A DNA stretch of 64,000 nt from Mycobacterium barrassiae (GTDB taxonomy: Bacteria; Actinomycetota; Actinomycetes; Mycobacteriales; Mycobacteriaceae), in contig NZ_JACKUK010000020.1 of assembly GCF_025822765.1 (NCBI RefSeq), positions 1 to 64,000 on the forward strand. The letters are read 5' to 3'. A program made the translations under genes and the position numbers. The notes below the pieces were generated by a model that was not told the DNA's origin, made no database searches, and worked only from the letters and a program-made list of their open reading frames with translations. How positions within the stretch are numbered: the first letter of the stretch is position 1; each line of letters begins with the position of its first letter. Below are positions 13,726 to 23,388 of the stretch, piece by piece.

Positions 13726-14771
13726 GTGCGGCGCCGCGACAATCCGATCGAGGCCGGTATCGCGTCGGCGGTGATCCTGCGGCGGAACACCCAGTACGTC
13801 CAGCCCTGGTAGCCCAGCACCAGCGGCAGCAGGGTCAGCGATGCCCACGTCATGATGGCCAGCGTGTACGGGGTCGACGACCCGTTGTAGATCGTCACGC
13901 TCCAGTCCGGATTGAGTGTGGAGGGCAACAGGTTCGGATACATCGAGCCGAACAGCAGCACCACGACGGAGGCGACGACCATCATCATCGAGAAGAACGC
14001 CCACCCCTCACGCTGCCGCGTCATCATCAACGCGACCGCCGTCAGGAGGGCGATCACCGCGATCCCCAGCGGCAGCCACGTCCATGTCTTGCCGTGTGCC
14101 AGTTGGGTCCACAGCCCGAAGCCGCCTGCGAACACGATGGCGGGCAACGCCAACAGCCGGCCGAAGCGGAACGCATCGTGGCGCACCGGTCCTGCGGTCT
14201 TCAGCGCGACGAACGTCGCCCCGTAGAACGCGAACAGCGACGCCGTCGCCAGACCGCCGAGCACTGTGTAGGCGTTGAGCACATCGCCGAGCGCCAGGTG
14301 TGCCTGTCCGTCGGCGTCGATGGGCAGGCCGCGGACCAGGATCGCGAAGGCGACACCCCATAGGATGGCGGGCAGCCAGGACCCGGCCGCGATACCGGCG
14401 TCGGCCCATGCGCGCCACCGCGGATCATCGATCTTGCCGCGCCATTCGATGCCGACGACTCGCACGATCATCCCCACCAGGATGGCCAGCAGGGGCAGGT
14501 AGAGCGCCGAGAACACGGTGGCGTACCAGTTGGGGAACGCCGCGAACATCGCTGCGCCGGCGGTAATCAGCCAGACCTCGTTGGCATCCCATACCGGTCC
14601 GATGGTGTTCAGCGCGGCGCGTCGGCTCTGTTCGCTATCTGCGCCCCTGGCCTTGCCCGCGGCGCCGAACGGAGCCATCAGCATGCCGACGCCGAAGTCG
14701 AATCCCTCCAGCAGCACGAATCCGCCGAACAGCACCGCGATGATGAAGAACCACAACTCTTGAAGGCCCAT
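13722..14771 (-). CDS. cydB: Cytochrome bd ubiquinol/menaquinol oxidase subunit II
   Basis: Subunit II of the high-affinity terminal oxidase, 349 residues with about eight or nine membrane helices. The N-terminus reads LQELWFF then FVLLEGFDFGVGM, and GPVWDANEVWLI is the conserved loop; both are typical of mycobacterial CydB. ATG 14771 is chosen because AGGAG lies six bases upstream; a GTG one codon earlier is also possible. It begins 10 bases after cydA ends and its stop is shared with the cydD start, fitting the order cydA-B-D-C. Confidence 0.95.
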   Translation of the reverse strand: MGLQELWFFIIAVLFGGFVLLEGFDFGVGMLMAPFGAAGKARGADSEQSRRAALNTIGPVWDANEVWLITAGAAMFAAFPNWYATVFSALYLPLLAILVGMIVRVVGIEWRGKIDDPRWRAWADAGIAAGSWLPAILWGVAFAILVRGLPIDADGQAHLALGDVLNAYTVLGGLATASLFAFYGATFVALKTAGPVRHDAFRFGRLLALPAIVFAGGFGLWTQLAHGKTWTWLPLGIAVIALLTAVALMMTRQREGWAFFSMMMVVASVVVLLFGSMYPNLLPSTLNPDWSVTIYNGSSTPYTLAIMTWASLTLLPLVLGYQGWTYWVFRRRITADAIPASIGLSRRRT

Positions 14772-14780
14772 CACGATCTC

Positions 14781-16241
14781 CTAATACGCGAAGGACAGGG
14801 GAGCAACGTCCTCGTCGTCAGGTGAGGGCGGCGGGACCGGTTCGGAGTCGTGCTCCTGCGGTCCCTCGATCACATATCGGCGTATCAACCAGAACCAGAT
14901 CACGCCCAGCGCGCCGTAAAGCAGGGTGAAGACGGTCATCGACAGCACCACGGTGCCCGTGGCGTGCGCGGATACGCCCTCCTGCACGGTCATTCGTACC
15001 AGTTGATCGCCCGTCGGGTTCGGCACGACGACCCAGGGTTGTCGGCCCATCTCGGTGAAGATCCAGCCCGCCGAATTGGCCAGGAAGGGCATGGGTATCG
15101 AGATCAACGCGAGCCAGCCGAACCACCGCTGGTGCGAGACCCGACCGCGGCGCGTCAGCCACAAGGCGGCGAGTGCGAAAACCACGGGGACGAGCAGCAA
15201 TCCGATCATGGCCCGAAACGCCCAATACGTGACGAACAGGTTCGGCCGGTAGTCCCCGGGGCCGAACTTCTCCTGATACTGCTCCTGCAGATCGTTGACA
15301 CCCTGCAGGGTGACGCCGCTGAACGTGGATTCCGCCAGGAAGGGCAGGACGTAAGGCACCTCGATGAGGTGTTCGACGCTGTCGCAGTTGTTATGGGTGC
15401 CGACGGTCAGGATCGAAAAGTTGGGATCGGTCTCGGTGTCGCACAACGACTCTGCCGATGCCATCTTCATCGGCTGCTGGACGAACATCAGCTTGCCCTG
15501 GATGTCGCCGGTGAAGAACAGTCCGGCCGCGGCGACAAGCGCCACCAGGCTGCCCATGATCGTGGCCGGCCGGTACATGCTGCGGGACTCATCGGTTTCG
15601 TCCTGGCGCTTGTGTGACCGCACCATCAGCCAGGCGCTGATCGCTGCGACGAAAACACCTGCGGTGAGCAGTGATCCGGCAACCGCATGCAGGAACGCCC
15701 AGATCGCGGTGTTGTTGGTCAGCAAGGCGCCGAAGTCGACGAGTTCGGCGCGCCCGGTCTCCGGGTTGAACTTGGCGCCGACGGGATGCTGCATGAACGA
15801 GTTCGCCGCGATGATGAAGTAGGCGGATGCGTTGACCCCGAAGGCGACGATCCAGATACATGCGAGGTGGACCAGACGCGGCAGGCGGCTCCAGCCGAAG
15901 ATCCACAGCCCGATGAACGTCGACTCGAAGAAGAACGCGATCAGGCCCTCGAACGCCAGCGGTGCCCCGAAGATGTCGCCGACGAACCGCGAGTACTCGC
16001 TCCAGTTCATCCCGAACTGGAATTCCTGCACGATGCCGGTGGCGACGCCGAGCGCGAAATTGATCAGAAACAGCTTGCCGAAGAAGCGGGTCAGCCGGTA
16101 CCACGCCGGGTTACCGGTGACGACCCAGGCCGTCTGCATCGCGGCGAGCAGAGGCGCGAGCCCGATCGTGAGGGGGACGAGGATGAAGTGGTAGACGGTG
16201 GTCGTCCCGAATTGCCACCGCGACACATCTAGTGCGTCCAT
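14781..16241 (-). CDS. cydA: Cytochrome bd ubiquinol/menaquinol oxidase subunit I
   Basis: Subunit I carries haems b558, b595 and d and oxidises menaquinol. At 486 residues it is of the short-Q-loop type usual in actinobacteria. His18 (TTVYHF) fits the high-spin haem ligand, and the His in AFLHAVAGS fits the b558 ligand. GWIFTEMGRQPWVV is the conserved motif near the other b558 region, and about nine membrane helices are visible. GGGAGGG before the ATG is a strong ribosome-binding site. A Crp-like palindrome lies 54-69 bases upstream, and the M. smegmatis cyd operon is known to respond to cAMP/Crp and hypoxia. Confidence 0.96.
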   Translation of the reverse strand: MDALDVSRWQFGTTTVYHFILVPLTIGLAPLLAAMQTAWVVTGNPAWYRLTRFFGKLFLINFALGVATGIVQEFQFGMNWSEYSRFVGDIFGAPLAFEGLIAFFFESTFIGLWIFGWSRLPRLVHLACIWIVAFGVNASAYFIIAANSFMQHPVGAKFNPETGRAELVDFGALLTNNTAIWAFLHAVAGSLLTAGVFVAAISAWLMVRSHKRQDETDESRSMYRPATIMGSLVALVAAAGLFFTGDIQGKLMFVQQPMKMASAESLCDTETDPNFSILTVGTHNNCDSVEHLIEVPYVLPFLAESTFSGVTLQGVNDLQEQYQEKFGPGDYRPNLFVTYWAFRAMIGLLLVPVVFALAALWLTRRGRVSHQRWFGWLALISIPMPFLANSAGWIFTEMGRQPWVVVPNPTGDQLVRMTVQEGVSAHATGTVVLSMTVFTLLYGALGVIWFWLIRRYVIEGPQEHDSEPVPPPSPDDEDVAPLSFAY

Positions 16242-16294
16242 GAACCCTCCCGCGGCTGTTTCACCAGCCTACGACAGAGTGTAGTAGAACGCAG

Positions 16295-16310
16295 TGTGCG
16301 TTAGCTCACC
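16295..16310 (-). promoter_or_regulatory. Possible Crp binding site upstream of cydA
   Basis: TGTGC-N6-TCACC matches eight of ten positions of the mycobacterial Crp consensus TGTGA-N6-TCACA. It overlaps the last codons of the HdeD-like gene, 54-69 bases before the cydA ATG. Supported by position and by the published Crp control of cydAB in M. smegmatis; not proven here. Confidence 0.4.
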
Positions 16311-16900
16311 GATTCTTCCGCCGCAGGTGTTGGTGCGGTGCCGCCGCCGAGATCCTTCGCCGCTTTGCGAATCCCGAACGCCGACACGACTTCGAACACC
16401 CCGATGACGATCAGCCAGATGCCGACCACCCTGGTCAGGGTTTCCAGGGACTCCAACGGCCAAGCCAGCATGAAGACGCCGGCGATGAGGCTGAGCAGAC
16501 CGATGAAGATCTCCCAGGCCCGGCCGGGAAGGGTGGCGTCGCTGATGGCCGACACGGCCGTCGCGACACCTCGGAAGATGAAGCCGATGCCGATCCAGAT
16601 GGACAGCAAAAGAATCGACTGCTGGAGGCTGCGGAAGCAGAGCAGCGCCAGGATCAGGGCGGCGGCGCCGCTGATGAACAGCAGGACCCGGCCGCCCGCC
16701 GACACGTGCAGGCTGAAGGCGAAGACCACCTGGGTGACGCCGGTGACCAGAAGGTAGGCGCCGAAGAAGATCGCGGTCACGATGATCGTCAAGGTCGGCC
16801 ATGTCCAGGCCAGTACGCCGAGGATGACGGCCAGAACTCCCGACAGCAGGGTCGACCACCACAGGTGCTTCAGCAGGCTCGGAGGAGCAGGAGTTTCCAT
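16301..16900 (-). CDS. HdeD family membrane protein (Rv1624c-like)
   Basis: 199 residues with six hydrophobic helices arranged as three pairs, the pattern of HdeD/DUF308 proteins (LLSGVLAVILGVLAWTWP early, LESLETLTRVVGIWLIVIGV late). HdeD was named for acid resistance in Escherichia coli; its role in mycobacteria is unknown. ATG 16900 fits the start METPAPPSLLKHLWW; a GTG at 16918 is an alternative. It lies directly upstream of cydA on the same strand, as Rv1624c does in M. tuberculosis. Confidence 0.82.
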   Translation of the reverse strand: METPAPPSLLKHLWWSTLLSGVLAVILGVLAWTWPTLTIIVTAIFFGAYLLVTGVTQVVFAFSLHVSAGGRVLLFISGAAALILALLCFRSLQQSILLLSIWIGIGFIFRGVATAVSAISDATLPGRAWEIFIGLLSLIAGVFMLAWPLESLETLTRVVGIWLIVIGVFEVVSAFGIRKAAKDLGGGTAPTPAAEESVS

Positions 16901-17085
16901 GGCCGCAGTTTCGCACAACGGCTATTTGGCAGCCCCGCTATTTGCCTGATCCGTATGCAAACTGTGTCATTGGCGCGCCCGAAATCAATCGCCCGTTCGT
17001 TCCCCTGCCGCTGCGGTAGCTCTCCATTAATGTTCCGGTACCGGCGCTTCGCGCTGGATCCACGAGGCAGAAAGAAGAGGCAACC

Positions 17086-18003
17086 GTGCTACGTGAATGT
17101 CAAGACCGGCGAGGCAAACTGTGGCAATTCGCGGCGGTGTTTGCTGCGACTGGCGCGCTGCTCCTGTCGGGGTGTGCGAGCGGTACCAACACGAGCGATG
17201 AGACGACCGGCACCACGACAGCCACGGCTGAGAAGGTCGACGAGATCGCGAACACCGTTCCGGAGGCGATAAAAGAGTCCGGCAAGCTGATCGTCGGCGT
17301 CAACATTCCCTACGCGCCGAACGAATTCAAGGATCCCAGCGGCAAGATCGTCGGTTTCGACGTCGACCTGATGAACGCGATCGCAGGCACTCTCGGCCTG
17401 ACCGCGGACTACCGCGAGTCGGACTTCGCCAAGATCATCCCGTCGATTCAGCAGGGCACCTACAACGTCGGCATGTCGTCGTTCACCGACACCAAGGAAC
17501 GCGAAGAGTCGGTCGACTTCGTGACCTACTTCAGCGCCGGCATACTCTGGGCCCAGCGGCCGGGGTCGCCGATCGATCCAAACAACGCGTGCGGCAAGAA
17601 GGTTGCGGTACAGGCCACCACGACTGAGGAGGTCGACGAGCTGCCCGCCAAGAGCAAGGCATGCGTCGACGCGGGCAAGCCGCCGATCGAGATCGTCTCG
17701 TTCGACGGGCAGGACGCGGCCACCAACGCGGTGATCCTCGGTCAGGCGGACGCCATGTCCGCGGATTCGCCGGTGACCTCCTATGCGATCAAGCAGAGCA
17801 ACGGAAAGCTGGAGGCCGCAGGGGAGATCTTCGATTCCGCGCCCTACGGTTGGCCGGTTCAGAAGGGTTCGCCACTGGCGCAGTCTCTTCAGAAGGCCCT
17901 CGAGCATCTCATCGAGTCCGGTAAGTACGAGGAGATCGCCAAGAACTGGGGCGTCGAGAGCGGCATGATCGACAAGCCCGTGATCAACGGTGCAGTGAGC
18001 TAG
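17086..18003 (+). CDS. Polar amino-acid ABC transporter substrate-binding lipoprotein
   Basis: 305 residues with a lipoprotein signal ending in LLLSGC, so Cys30 would be lipidated. The mature part is a family 3 solute-binding protein (PF00497): GKLIVGVNIPYAPNEF near the start, GFDVDLMNAIAG and KIIPSIQQGTYNVGMSS in lobe 1, and a closing YEEIAKNWGV. This family binds polar or acidic amino acids such as glutamate, glutamine or cystine; the ligand is not predictable here. The GTG start is preceded by a weak AAGAAGAGG. Permease and ATPase genes follow at once, giving a complete importer. Confidence 0.9.
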   Translation: MLRECQDRRGKLWQFAAVFAATGALLLSGCASGTNTSDETTGTTTATAEKVDEIANTVPEAIKESGKLIVGVNIPYAPNEFKDPSGKIVGFDVDLMNAIAGTLGLTADYRESDFAKIIPSIQQGTYNVGMSSFTDTKEREESVDFVTYFSAGILWAQRPGSPIDPNNACGKKVAVQATTTEEVDELPAKSKACVDAGKPPIEIVSFDGQDAATNAVILGQADAMSADSPVTSYAIKQSNGKLEAAGEIFDSAPYGWPVQKGSPLAQSLQKALEHLIESGKYEEIAKNWGVESGMIDKPVINGAVS

Positions 18004-18020
18004 ACACCTAGGAACCCGAA

Positions 18021-18959
18021 ATGACTGATGTCGACACGTCGCCGCCCACCGCTCCGGCCGCTATCGATGCCGTTCCGCTGCGTCATCCGTGGCGGTGGGT
18101 GGCGGCGGTCGTCATCATCGTTCTCGTCGGGTTGTTTCTTTACGGCGCAGCCACCAACCCGGCGTATCGCTGGCACGTCTTCGGGGAGTACCTCTTCAAC
18201 AAGCGGGTGTTGACGGTCGGCCTCCTCAACACCCTGCAGTTGACCATCTACTCGATGGCACTGGGAATCACGCTGGGCGTCATCATCGCGGTGATGAGGC
18301 TCTCGCCCAACCCCATCTTCAAAGCGGTGTCGTGGGTGTACCTGTGGATCTTCCGCGGTACGCCGATCTACGTGCAGCTGGTGTTCTGGGGTCTGATTCC
18401 CACCATCTACCAAGACATCCGGCTCGGGGTGCCCTTCGGTCCGGCGTTCTTCCAGCTCGACCTGCAGGCCCTGTCGATTCCGTTTCTGCTGGCGATTCTC
18501 GGATTGGCGATCAACGAGGGCGCCTACATGGCCGAAATCATCCGAGCGGGAATCACTTCCGTGCCCGAGGGGCAGTTCGAAGCGTCCACCGCACTCGGCA
18601 TGTCCTGGGGAATGACGATGTGGCGCACCGTGTTACCGCAGGCGATGCGCGTCATCATCCCGCCGACCGGCAACCAGGTCATCAGCATGCTCAAGACGAC
18701 ATCGCTGGTGACCGCTGTGCCGTTCACACTCGACCTGTACGGCATCACATCCCGCGAGATAGCGGCCCGGGAGTTCGAGCCGGTGCCGCTGCTGCTGGTT
18801 GCCGCATTCTGGTATCTGATCGCCACCAGCGTCCTGATGGTCGGGCAGTATTACCTCGAGCGGTACTTCGCCCGTGGCGCGTCGCGCAAGCTGACCACCA
18901 AACAACTCGAAGCGCTGGCCAAAGCGCAGGGAGTCGGCGACGCGGGAGCTGCCCCATGA
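18021..18959 (+). CDS. Amino-acid ABC transporter permease (HisM/GlnP family)
   Basis: 312 residues with a cytosolic N-terminal extension, about five or six membrane helices and the coupling motif [20 protein letters not shown] around residue 190, the EAA loop that docks onto the ATPase. [16 protein letters not shown] is the typical first helix of family 3 amino-acid permeases. The gene starts 17 bases after the binding protein and its stop overlaps the ATPase start in an ATGA. A single permease gene implies a homodimeric channel. Confidence 0.92.
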   Translation: MTDVDTSPPTAPAAIDAVPLRHPWRWVAAVVIIVLVGLFLYGAATNPAYRWHVFGEYLFNKRVLTVGLLNTLQLTIYSMALGITLGVIIAVMRLSPNPIFKAVSWVYLWIFRGTPIYVQLVFWGLIPTIYQDIRLGVPFGPAFFQLDLQALSIPFLLAILGLAINEGAYMAEIIRAGITSVPEGQFEASTALGMSWGMTMWRTVLPQAMRVIIPPTGNQVISMLKTTSLVTAVPFTLDLYGITSREIAAREFEPVPLLLVAAFWYLIATSVLMVGQYYLERYFARGASRKLTTKQLEALAKAQGVGDAGAAP

Positions 18960-19717
18960 CACCGATGGTGAAGGCCGAAGCGGTCTGCAAAAGCTTTGGC
19001 GCGCTGGAAGTCCTGAAGGGCATCACGCTCGAGATCGGCAAGGGCGAGGTGCTGGTCATGGTCGGCCCCTCGGGATCGGGCAAGTCGACGTTCCTGCGGT
19101 GCATCAACCATCTCGAACAGGTCAACGCCGGACGGCTGTACGTCGACGGTGAACTGATCGGCTACCGGGAACGTGGTGGAAAGCTGCACGAGATGTCGCC
19201 GCGCGGCGCCGCCAAACAACGCCGTGACATTGGAATGGTGTTCCAGCACTTCAACCTGTTCCCGCATCGCACCGCGCTGGAGAACATCATCGAGGCGCCC
19301 ATCCACGTAAAAGGCGTCAAGAAGGACGACGCGGTGGCTCGGGCGAAGGATCTGCTCGACCAGGTCGGGTTGTCGGCGAAGGCCGGTGCGTATCCTGCCC
19401 AACTCTCGGGCGGTCAGCAGCAGCGGGTGGCGATTGCGCGTGCCCTCGCGATGAACCCGAAGCTGATGCTGTTCGACGAGCCGACCTCGGCCCTGGATCC
19501 GGAGCTGGTCGGCGAAGTTCTCGAGGTGATGAAAAAGCTTGCCGCCGAAGGCATGACGATGGTGGTGGTCACCCACGAGATGGGATTCGCCCGCGAGGTC
19601 GCCAACCACCTGGTGTTCATGGACGGCGGCGTGGTGGTCGAAAGCGGCCCTCCGCGAGAGGTGCTGGGCAACCCGCAGCACGAACGGACGAAGGCGTTTC
19701 TGTCAAAGGTGCTCTAG
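18956..19717 (+). CDS. Amino-acid ABC transporter ATP-binding protein (GlnQ family)
   Basis: 253 residues with all ATPase motifs: Walker [10 protein letters not shown]-loop [11 protein letters not shown], signature LSGGQQQR, Walker [15 protein letters not shown] and the switch histidine in [10 protein letters not shown]. It resembles GlnQ/HisP/ArtP in having an insertion ([14 protein letters not shown]) before the Q-loop. The ATG at 18956 overlaps the permease stop by four bases; ATG 18965 is a possible alternative. Only five bases separate its stop from the sensor kinase gene, so transporter and two-component system are probably one transcript. Confidence 0.93.
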   Translation: MTPMVKAEAVCKSFGALEVLKGITLEIGKGEVLVMVGPSGSGKSTFLRCINHLEQVNAGRLYVDGELIGYRERGGKLHEMSPRGAAKQRRDIGMVFQHFNLFPHRTALENIIEAPIHVKGVKKDDAVARAKDLLDQVGLSAKAGAYPAQLSGGQQQRVAIARALAMNPKLMLFDEPTSALDPELVGEVLEVMKKLAAEGMTMVVVTHEMGFAREVANHLVFMDGGVVVESGPPREVLGNPQHERTKAFLSKVL

Positions 19718-19722
19718 ATCGG

Positions 19723-20850
19723 ATGCCGGCGCACTCACCGGATCCCGCTGCGCCGCTCTGGCGGGCGGCGCAGGTCTTCCGCCTGCTGAGTTGCATCTAC
19801 GCATTCGGCTTCCAGATCGCCGTGAACGGCGAACTCGCCCGCCCGACGATCGGATGGGCGCTGTTCGCCGTCCTGCTCGGGTGGAGTGCGTTGTGCGCGT
19901 TCGCATATCTGCAGGGCTTCGGCAGGCGCGCGTCGTGGGTGCTCGCCGAAATACTCGTGGTGGTCGCGCTGGTCTTGTCGACCAAGTTCGTCGCCTCCGA
20001 GCAATGGGCCTTCGACAACCAGTCGTGGCCGACGACGTTGTGGGCCACCAACGCCACGATCTCAGCGGCCATCCTGGCCGGGCCCATCGCCGGAATGCTG
20101 GCCGGTGTGGCGGTGATGATCGCCAGCACGATCGTGAAGGGCTTCATCAACTACGACCTGGGCCGCAACGCGACCATCGTGATCGAGCTCGCGGTGGGCC
20201 TCGCCGTCGGCATGGCTGCGCAGACCGCGCGCCGCGCGCACGCCGAACTCGAAGAGGCGGCACGACTGGCAGCCGCTCACCAGGAACGGGAGAGGTTGTC
20301 TCGCCGCGTGCACGACGGCGCCATCCAGGTGCTGGCACTGGTATCGCGGCGCGGCCGCGAAATCGGCGGGGAGACCACCGAACTGGCCGAGCTGGCGGGG
20401 GAGCAGGAGCGCGCCCTGCGCCGCCTGGTCAGCTCGGCAGACACCGAGCCGCGGGCCGGGGAGAAGGCCGATCTCGGCGGGTTGTTGCGCACGAGGGCAT
20501 CGGATCAGGTGTCGGTCAGCGTGCCTGCCGATCCGGTGCTGCTGGACGCGGACACGGCGAACGAGGTGTACGCCGCAGCCGTGAACGCGCTGGAGAACGT
20601 CGCCGCGCACGCCGGCCCCGACGCGCACGCCTACGTCCTGCTCGAGGATCTGGGCGATTCGGTCACCGTGAGCATCCGCGACGACGGTGTCGGAATCGCG
20701 GACGGGCGGCTGGAGGAGGCGGTCGGCGAGGGCCGGGTGGGGGTGGCCAAATCGATTGTCGGACGGATGGATTGGCTCGGTGGCAGCGCGAAGCTCACCA
20801 CTGCGCCGGGATGTGGGACGGAATGGGAGCTGACAGTACCCCGACGGTGA
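19723..20850 (+). CDS. MacS-type sensor histidine kinase
   Basis: 375 residues. The N-terminal half has about five or six membrane helices and almost no extracytosolic domain. It is followed by a short helical linker and the dimerisation/phosphoacceptor segment RERLSRRVHDGAIQVLALV with His197. The ATPase domain has the N-box NALENVAAHAG, G1 box DDGVGI and G2 region GRVGVAKSIVGRM. This layout matches actinobacterial MacS-like kinases paired with NarL-type regulators. It starts five bases after the ABC ATPase gene and overlaps the regulator gene by 28 bases. A role in sensing transport activity or the membrane is inference. Confidence 0.85.
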   Translation: MPAHSPDPAAPLWRAAQVFRLLSCIYAFGFQIAVNGELARPTIGWALFAVLLGWSALCAFAYLQGFGRRASWVLAEILVVVALVLSTKFVASEQWAFDNQSWPTTLWATNATISAAILAGPIAGMLAGVAVMIASTIVKGFINYDLGRNATIVIELAVGLAVGMAAQTARRAHAELEEAARLAAAHQERERLSRRVHDGAIQVLALVSRRGREIGGETTELAELAGEQERALRRLVSSADTEPRAGEKADLGGLLRTRASDQVSVSVPADPVLLDADTANEVYAAAVNALENVAAHAGPDAHAYVLLEDLGDSVTVSIRDDGVGIADGRLEEAVGEGRVGVAKSIVGRMDWLGGSAKLTTAPGCGTEWELTVPRR

Positions 20851-21488
20851 TGGTGGTCGACGACCATCCGATCTGGCGTGACGCGGTGGCCCGCGACCTC
20901 GCCGAAGACGGGTTCGACGTCGTCGCCACGGCCGACGGCGTGGCCGCGGCGCGACGGCGGGCCGCGGTGGTGCTGCCCGACGTCGTTGTGATGGACATGC
21001 GACTGTCCGACGGTGACGGGGCGCAGGCGACCGCCGAGGTGCTCGCGGTTTCGCCGTCGTCGCGGATTCTGGTGCTGTCGGCATCGGATGAACGTGAGGA
21101 CGTGTTGGAAGCGGTAAAGGCAGGCGCAACAGGCTATCTGGTGAAGAGTGCGTCGAAGCAGGAACTCGGCGACGCGGTGCGTGCCACGGCAGAGGGCCGG
21201 GCGGTCTTCACGCCGGGGCTCGCGGGCTTGGTGCTCGGCGAGTACCGGCGCATCGCGCAATCCGGTGATAAGGGCCCGACCGGAACGCCGACGCCGAGCC
21301 TCACCGAGCGGGAGACCGAGATACTGCGCCACGTCGCGAAGGGGCTGACGGCCAAGCAGATCGCCGCCCGGCTCTCGCTGAGCCACCGCACCGTCGAGAA
21401 CCACGTTCAGGCCACCTTCCGCAAGCTCCAGGTCGCCAATCGGGTGGAATTGGCCAGATACGCGATCGAACACGGCATCGACGAGTAG
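20823..21488 (+). CDS. NarL/FixJ-family response regulator
   Basis: 221 residues. The receiver domain has acidic residues in MVVDDH, the phosphoacceptor Asp58 in VVVMDMRLSDGDG, and the conserved Thr/Ser and Lys in LVLSASD and TGYLVKSAS. A LuxR-type helix-turn-helix (SLTERETEILRHVAKG, then LSLSHRTVENHVQATFRKL) fills the C-terminus. I take ATG 20823, in frame with ATG 20811; both lie inside the end of the kinase gene, so translation is coupled. It is the natural partner of the preceding kinase. Confidence 0.9.
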   Translation: MGADSTPTVMVVDDHPIWRDAVARDLAEDGFDVVATADGVAAARRRAAVVLPDVVVMDMRLSDGDGAQATAEVLAVSPSSRILVLSASDEREDVLEAVKAGATGYLVKSASKQELGDAVRATAEGRAVFTPGLAGLVLGEYRRIAQSGDKGPTGTPTPSLTERETEILRHVAKGLTAKQIAARLSLSHRTVENHVQATFRKLQVANRVELARYAIEHGIDE

Positions 21489-21524
21489 TCCTACTCATCC
21501 GAAAACGGCCGACGGGCTGTCACG

Positions 21525-23333
21525 ATGTCACCCATGACCGAACCGCATCGTGCCGTCATCGCCCGGGTGTCCGCCGACTTCGCCGCGATATCGCAGTACA
21601 TGGCGAGGGTGTCGGCGGACCTGGCGACGTTGGACCGGATGCTTTCCGAACAGTCGCAGGCCCAGCCGGTTCAGCAACCCCAGCCGTACCCCCTTCCGTA
21701 TTGGCCGCAATATCAGCCTCAACCGCAGTACCAACGCGCCTATCAGCCGCAACACCAACCGCAGCAGCCGATTCCGGTGCCGCAGCCGGGTGTGCAGAAG
21801 CCGCCGCGGGACGAAGGCTGGGTCGGCAAGCTGCTCGCGGTCGCCGGCGTGGCAGTCACGCTGATCGGCGTCGCGCTGCTGCTCGTCCTGGCCGCTCAGG
21901 CGGGAATTCTGCGACCGGAGGTCCGCGTAGCGGGCGGCGCGGCGCTGGCCGCTGCGTTGGTGGCGGTCGGTGCCTGGCTGTACCGGCGGCCCGGTGGGCG
22001 AGTCGGTGCCATCGCACTGGCCGCGACCGGAATCGCAACGGCCTATATCGATGTCATCGCCATCACCGCGATCTACGACTGGGTGTCCGCGCCGGTCGGT
22101 CTGGTGGTCGCGGCCGTCATCGGCGGCGGCGGCCTGATGCTGGCCAGGCTCTGGGACTCACAGCATCTCGGCGTCCTGGTCCTCGTTCCGCTCATCGTGC
22201 TGGCGCCGGTGGTGGCCGGTGGCGTCACGCTGCTTCTCGTCGGCTTCATGCTCGCGCTCGCCGCCGCGTCGCTGCCGGTGCAACTCGGCAAGGACTGGAT
22301 CTGGCTGCACTGCGCGCGCATCGCCGCCGCGACACTCCCGCTGCTCATCGCCCCGCTCGCGCTGCACTTCGACGATCGCCGCGACCCGTGGCTGGTTGCG
22401 GCGTGTGCCATTGCCGCGGGCCTGGCAATCGTCGCTGCGTTGATACTTCTGCCCAGAACCTCCAATCGCATCCTGATGGCGCTGGTGACCGGCGCCGGTG
22501 TGCTGCCCGTGCTGTGTGTGGCACTGGTTGCCGACCGGGTGGTCGCCGCGCTGATGGCGGTGGTTCTCGCGGCGGTGCTGCTGGCGATCGTGCTCATCGG
22601 TGGCCGCTTGCCCGGCGTCGACAAGGCCGTGCGGCACGTGTGGGCGGCGCTGTCGGCAGTATCCGCGACGATCGCCGTGCTGGTCGCGTTCGACGGCCAT
22701 ATCGCGGGTCCGGTCCTGCTGGCGATGGCGATCGTCGTGGCCGTCGTCGCGCGGCGCGAGGCGGTTGCGAGATGGGTCGCACTCGGCCTCGCCGTGGTGG
22801 GCGCGGCCTTCTACCTGAGCTATACACCCCCGAGCTCGTTGGCCTTCGCCACCGAAACCACCACCGCGGCAGCCGTTTCCACGTTGATCAGCAGCCTGCT
22901 GCTGATCGCGTTCGCCGCCGTGATCGTGTGGACCACCGACCAGCGCGATTCCCTGCTGTGGGCCGGCGCCGCGGTGGTGGCGGTCTATGCGATCACCAGC
23001 TTCACCGTCACCGCCGGGGTGCTGATCGGCGGCGAGGAGCGCGGATTCTTCGCCGGGCACATGGCGGCGACGATCTGCTGGATCGTGTTGGCGGCGGCGC
23101 TGTTGATCTACGCGGCGCGGATACCTCGGGCCAACCGGTCCCTGCCGATCGGCGGGGGATTGGCCCTCGTGGGGGCCGCGATGGCCAAGCTGTTCCTGTT
23201 CGACCTCGGCACCCTGGACGGCATCTTCCGGGTCGTGGTGTTCATGGTGGTCGGCCTGATACTGCTGGGCTTGGGCGCCGGCTACGCGCGCCTTCTCGAG
23301 AAGCAGGACCAGCAACAAGACCAGCAGGTGTGA
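21525..23333 (+). CDS. DUF2339 multi-spanning membrane protein
   Basis: 602 residues. A short helical N-terminus (VSADFAAISQYMARVSADLATLD) is followed by a Gln/Pro/Tyr-rich stretch at about residues 45-90. Then come 14 or more closely spaced hydrophobic helices to the end, with a cytosolic charged tail EKQDQQQDQQ. This is the architecture of DUF2339 proteins, whose function is unknown. The start may instead be ATG 21534 (MTEPHR). It lies 36 bases after the response regulator on the same strand, so it may share the transcript. Confidence 0.75.
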   Translation: MSPMTEPHRAVIARVSADFAAISQYMARVSADLATLDRMLSEQSQAQPVQQPQPYPLPYWPQYQPQPQYQRAYQPQHQPQQPIPVPQPGVQKPPRDEGWVGKLLAVAGVAVTLIGVALLLVLAAQAGILRPEVRVAGGAALAAALVAVGAWLYRRPGGRVGAIALAATGIATAYIDVIAITAIYDWVSAPVGLVVAAVIGGGGLMLARLWDSQHLGVLVLVPLIVLAPVVAGGVTLLLVGFMLALAAASLPVQLGKDWIWLHCARIAAATLPLLIAPLALHFDDRRDPWLVAACAIAAGLAIVAALILLPRTSNRILMALVTGAGVLPVLCVALVADRVVAALMAVVLAAVLLAIVLIGGRLPGVDKAVRHVWAALSAVSATIAVLVAFDGHIAGPVLLAMAIVVAVVARREAVARWVALGLAVVGAAFYLSYTPPSSLAFATETTTAAAVSTLISSLLLIAFAAVIVWTTDQRDSLLWAGAAVVAVYAITSFTVTAGVLIGGEERGFFAGHMAATICWIVLAAALLIYAARIPRANRSLPIGGGLALVGAAMAKLFLFDLGTLDGIFRVVVFMVVGLILLGLGAGYARLLEKQDQQQDQQV

Positions 23334-23345
23334 GCGGAGTCACGC

Positions 23346-23351
23346 TATAAT
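23346..23351 (+). promoter_or_regulatory. -10 element upstream of dps
   Basis: A perfect TATAAT, 37 bases before the dps ATG and 13 bases after the stop of the DUF2339 gene. No clear -35 hexamer is seen, which is common in mycobacteria. Transcription would begin near 23358, leaving a leader of about 30 bases. Confidence 0.5.
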
Positions 23352-23388
23352 TTGGAGTCATTCCAGATTGCGGATCGTTGATCAAGAC

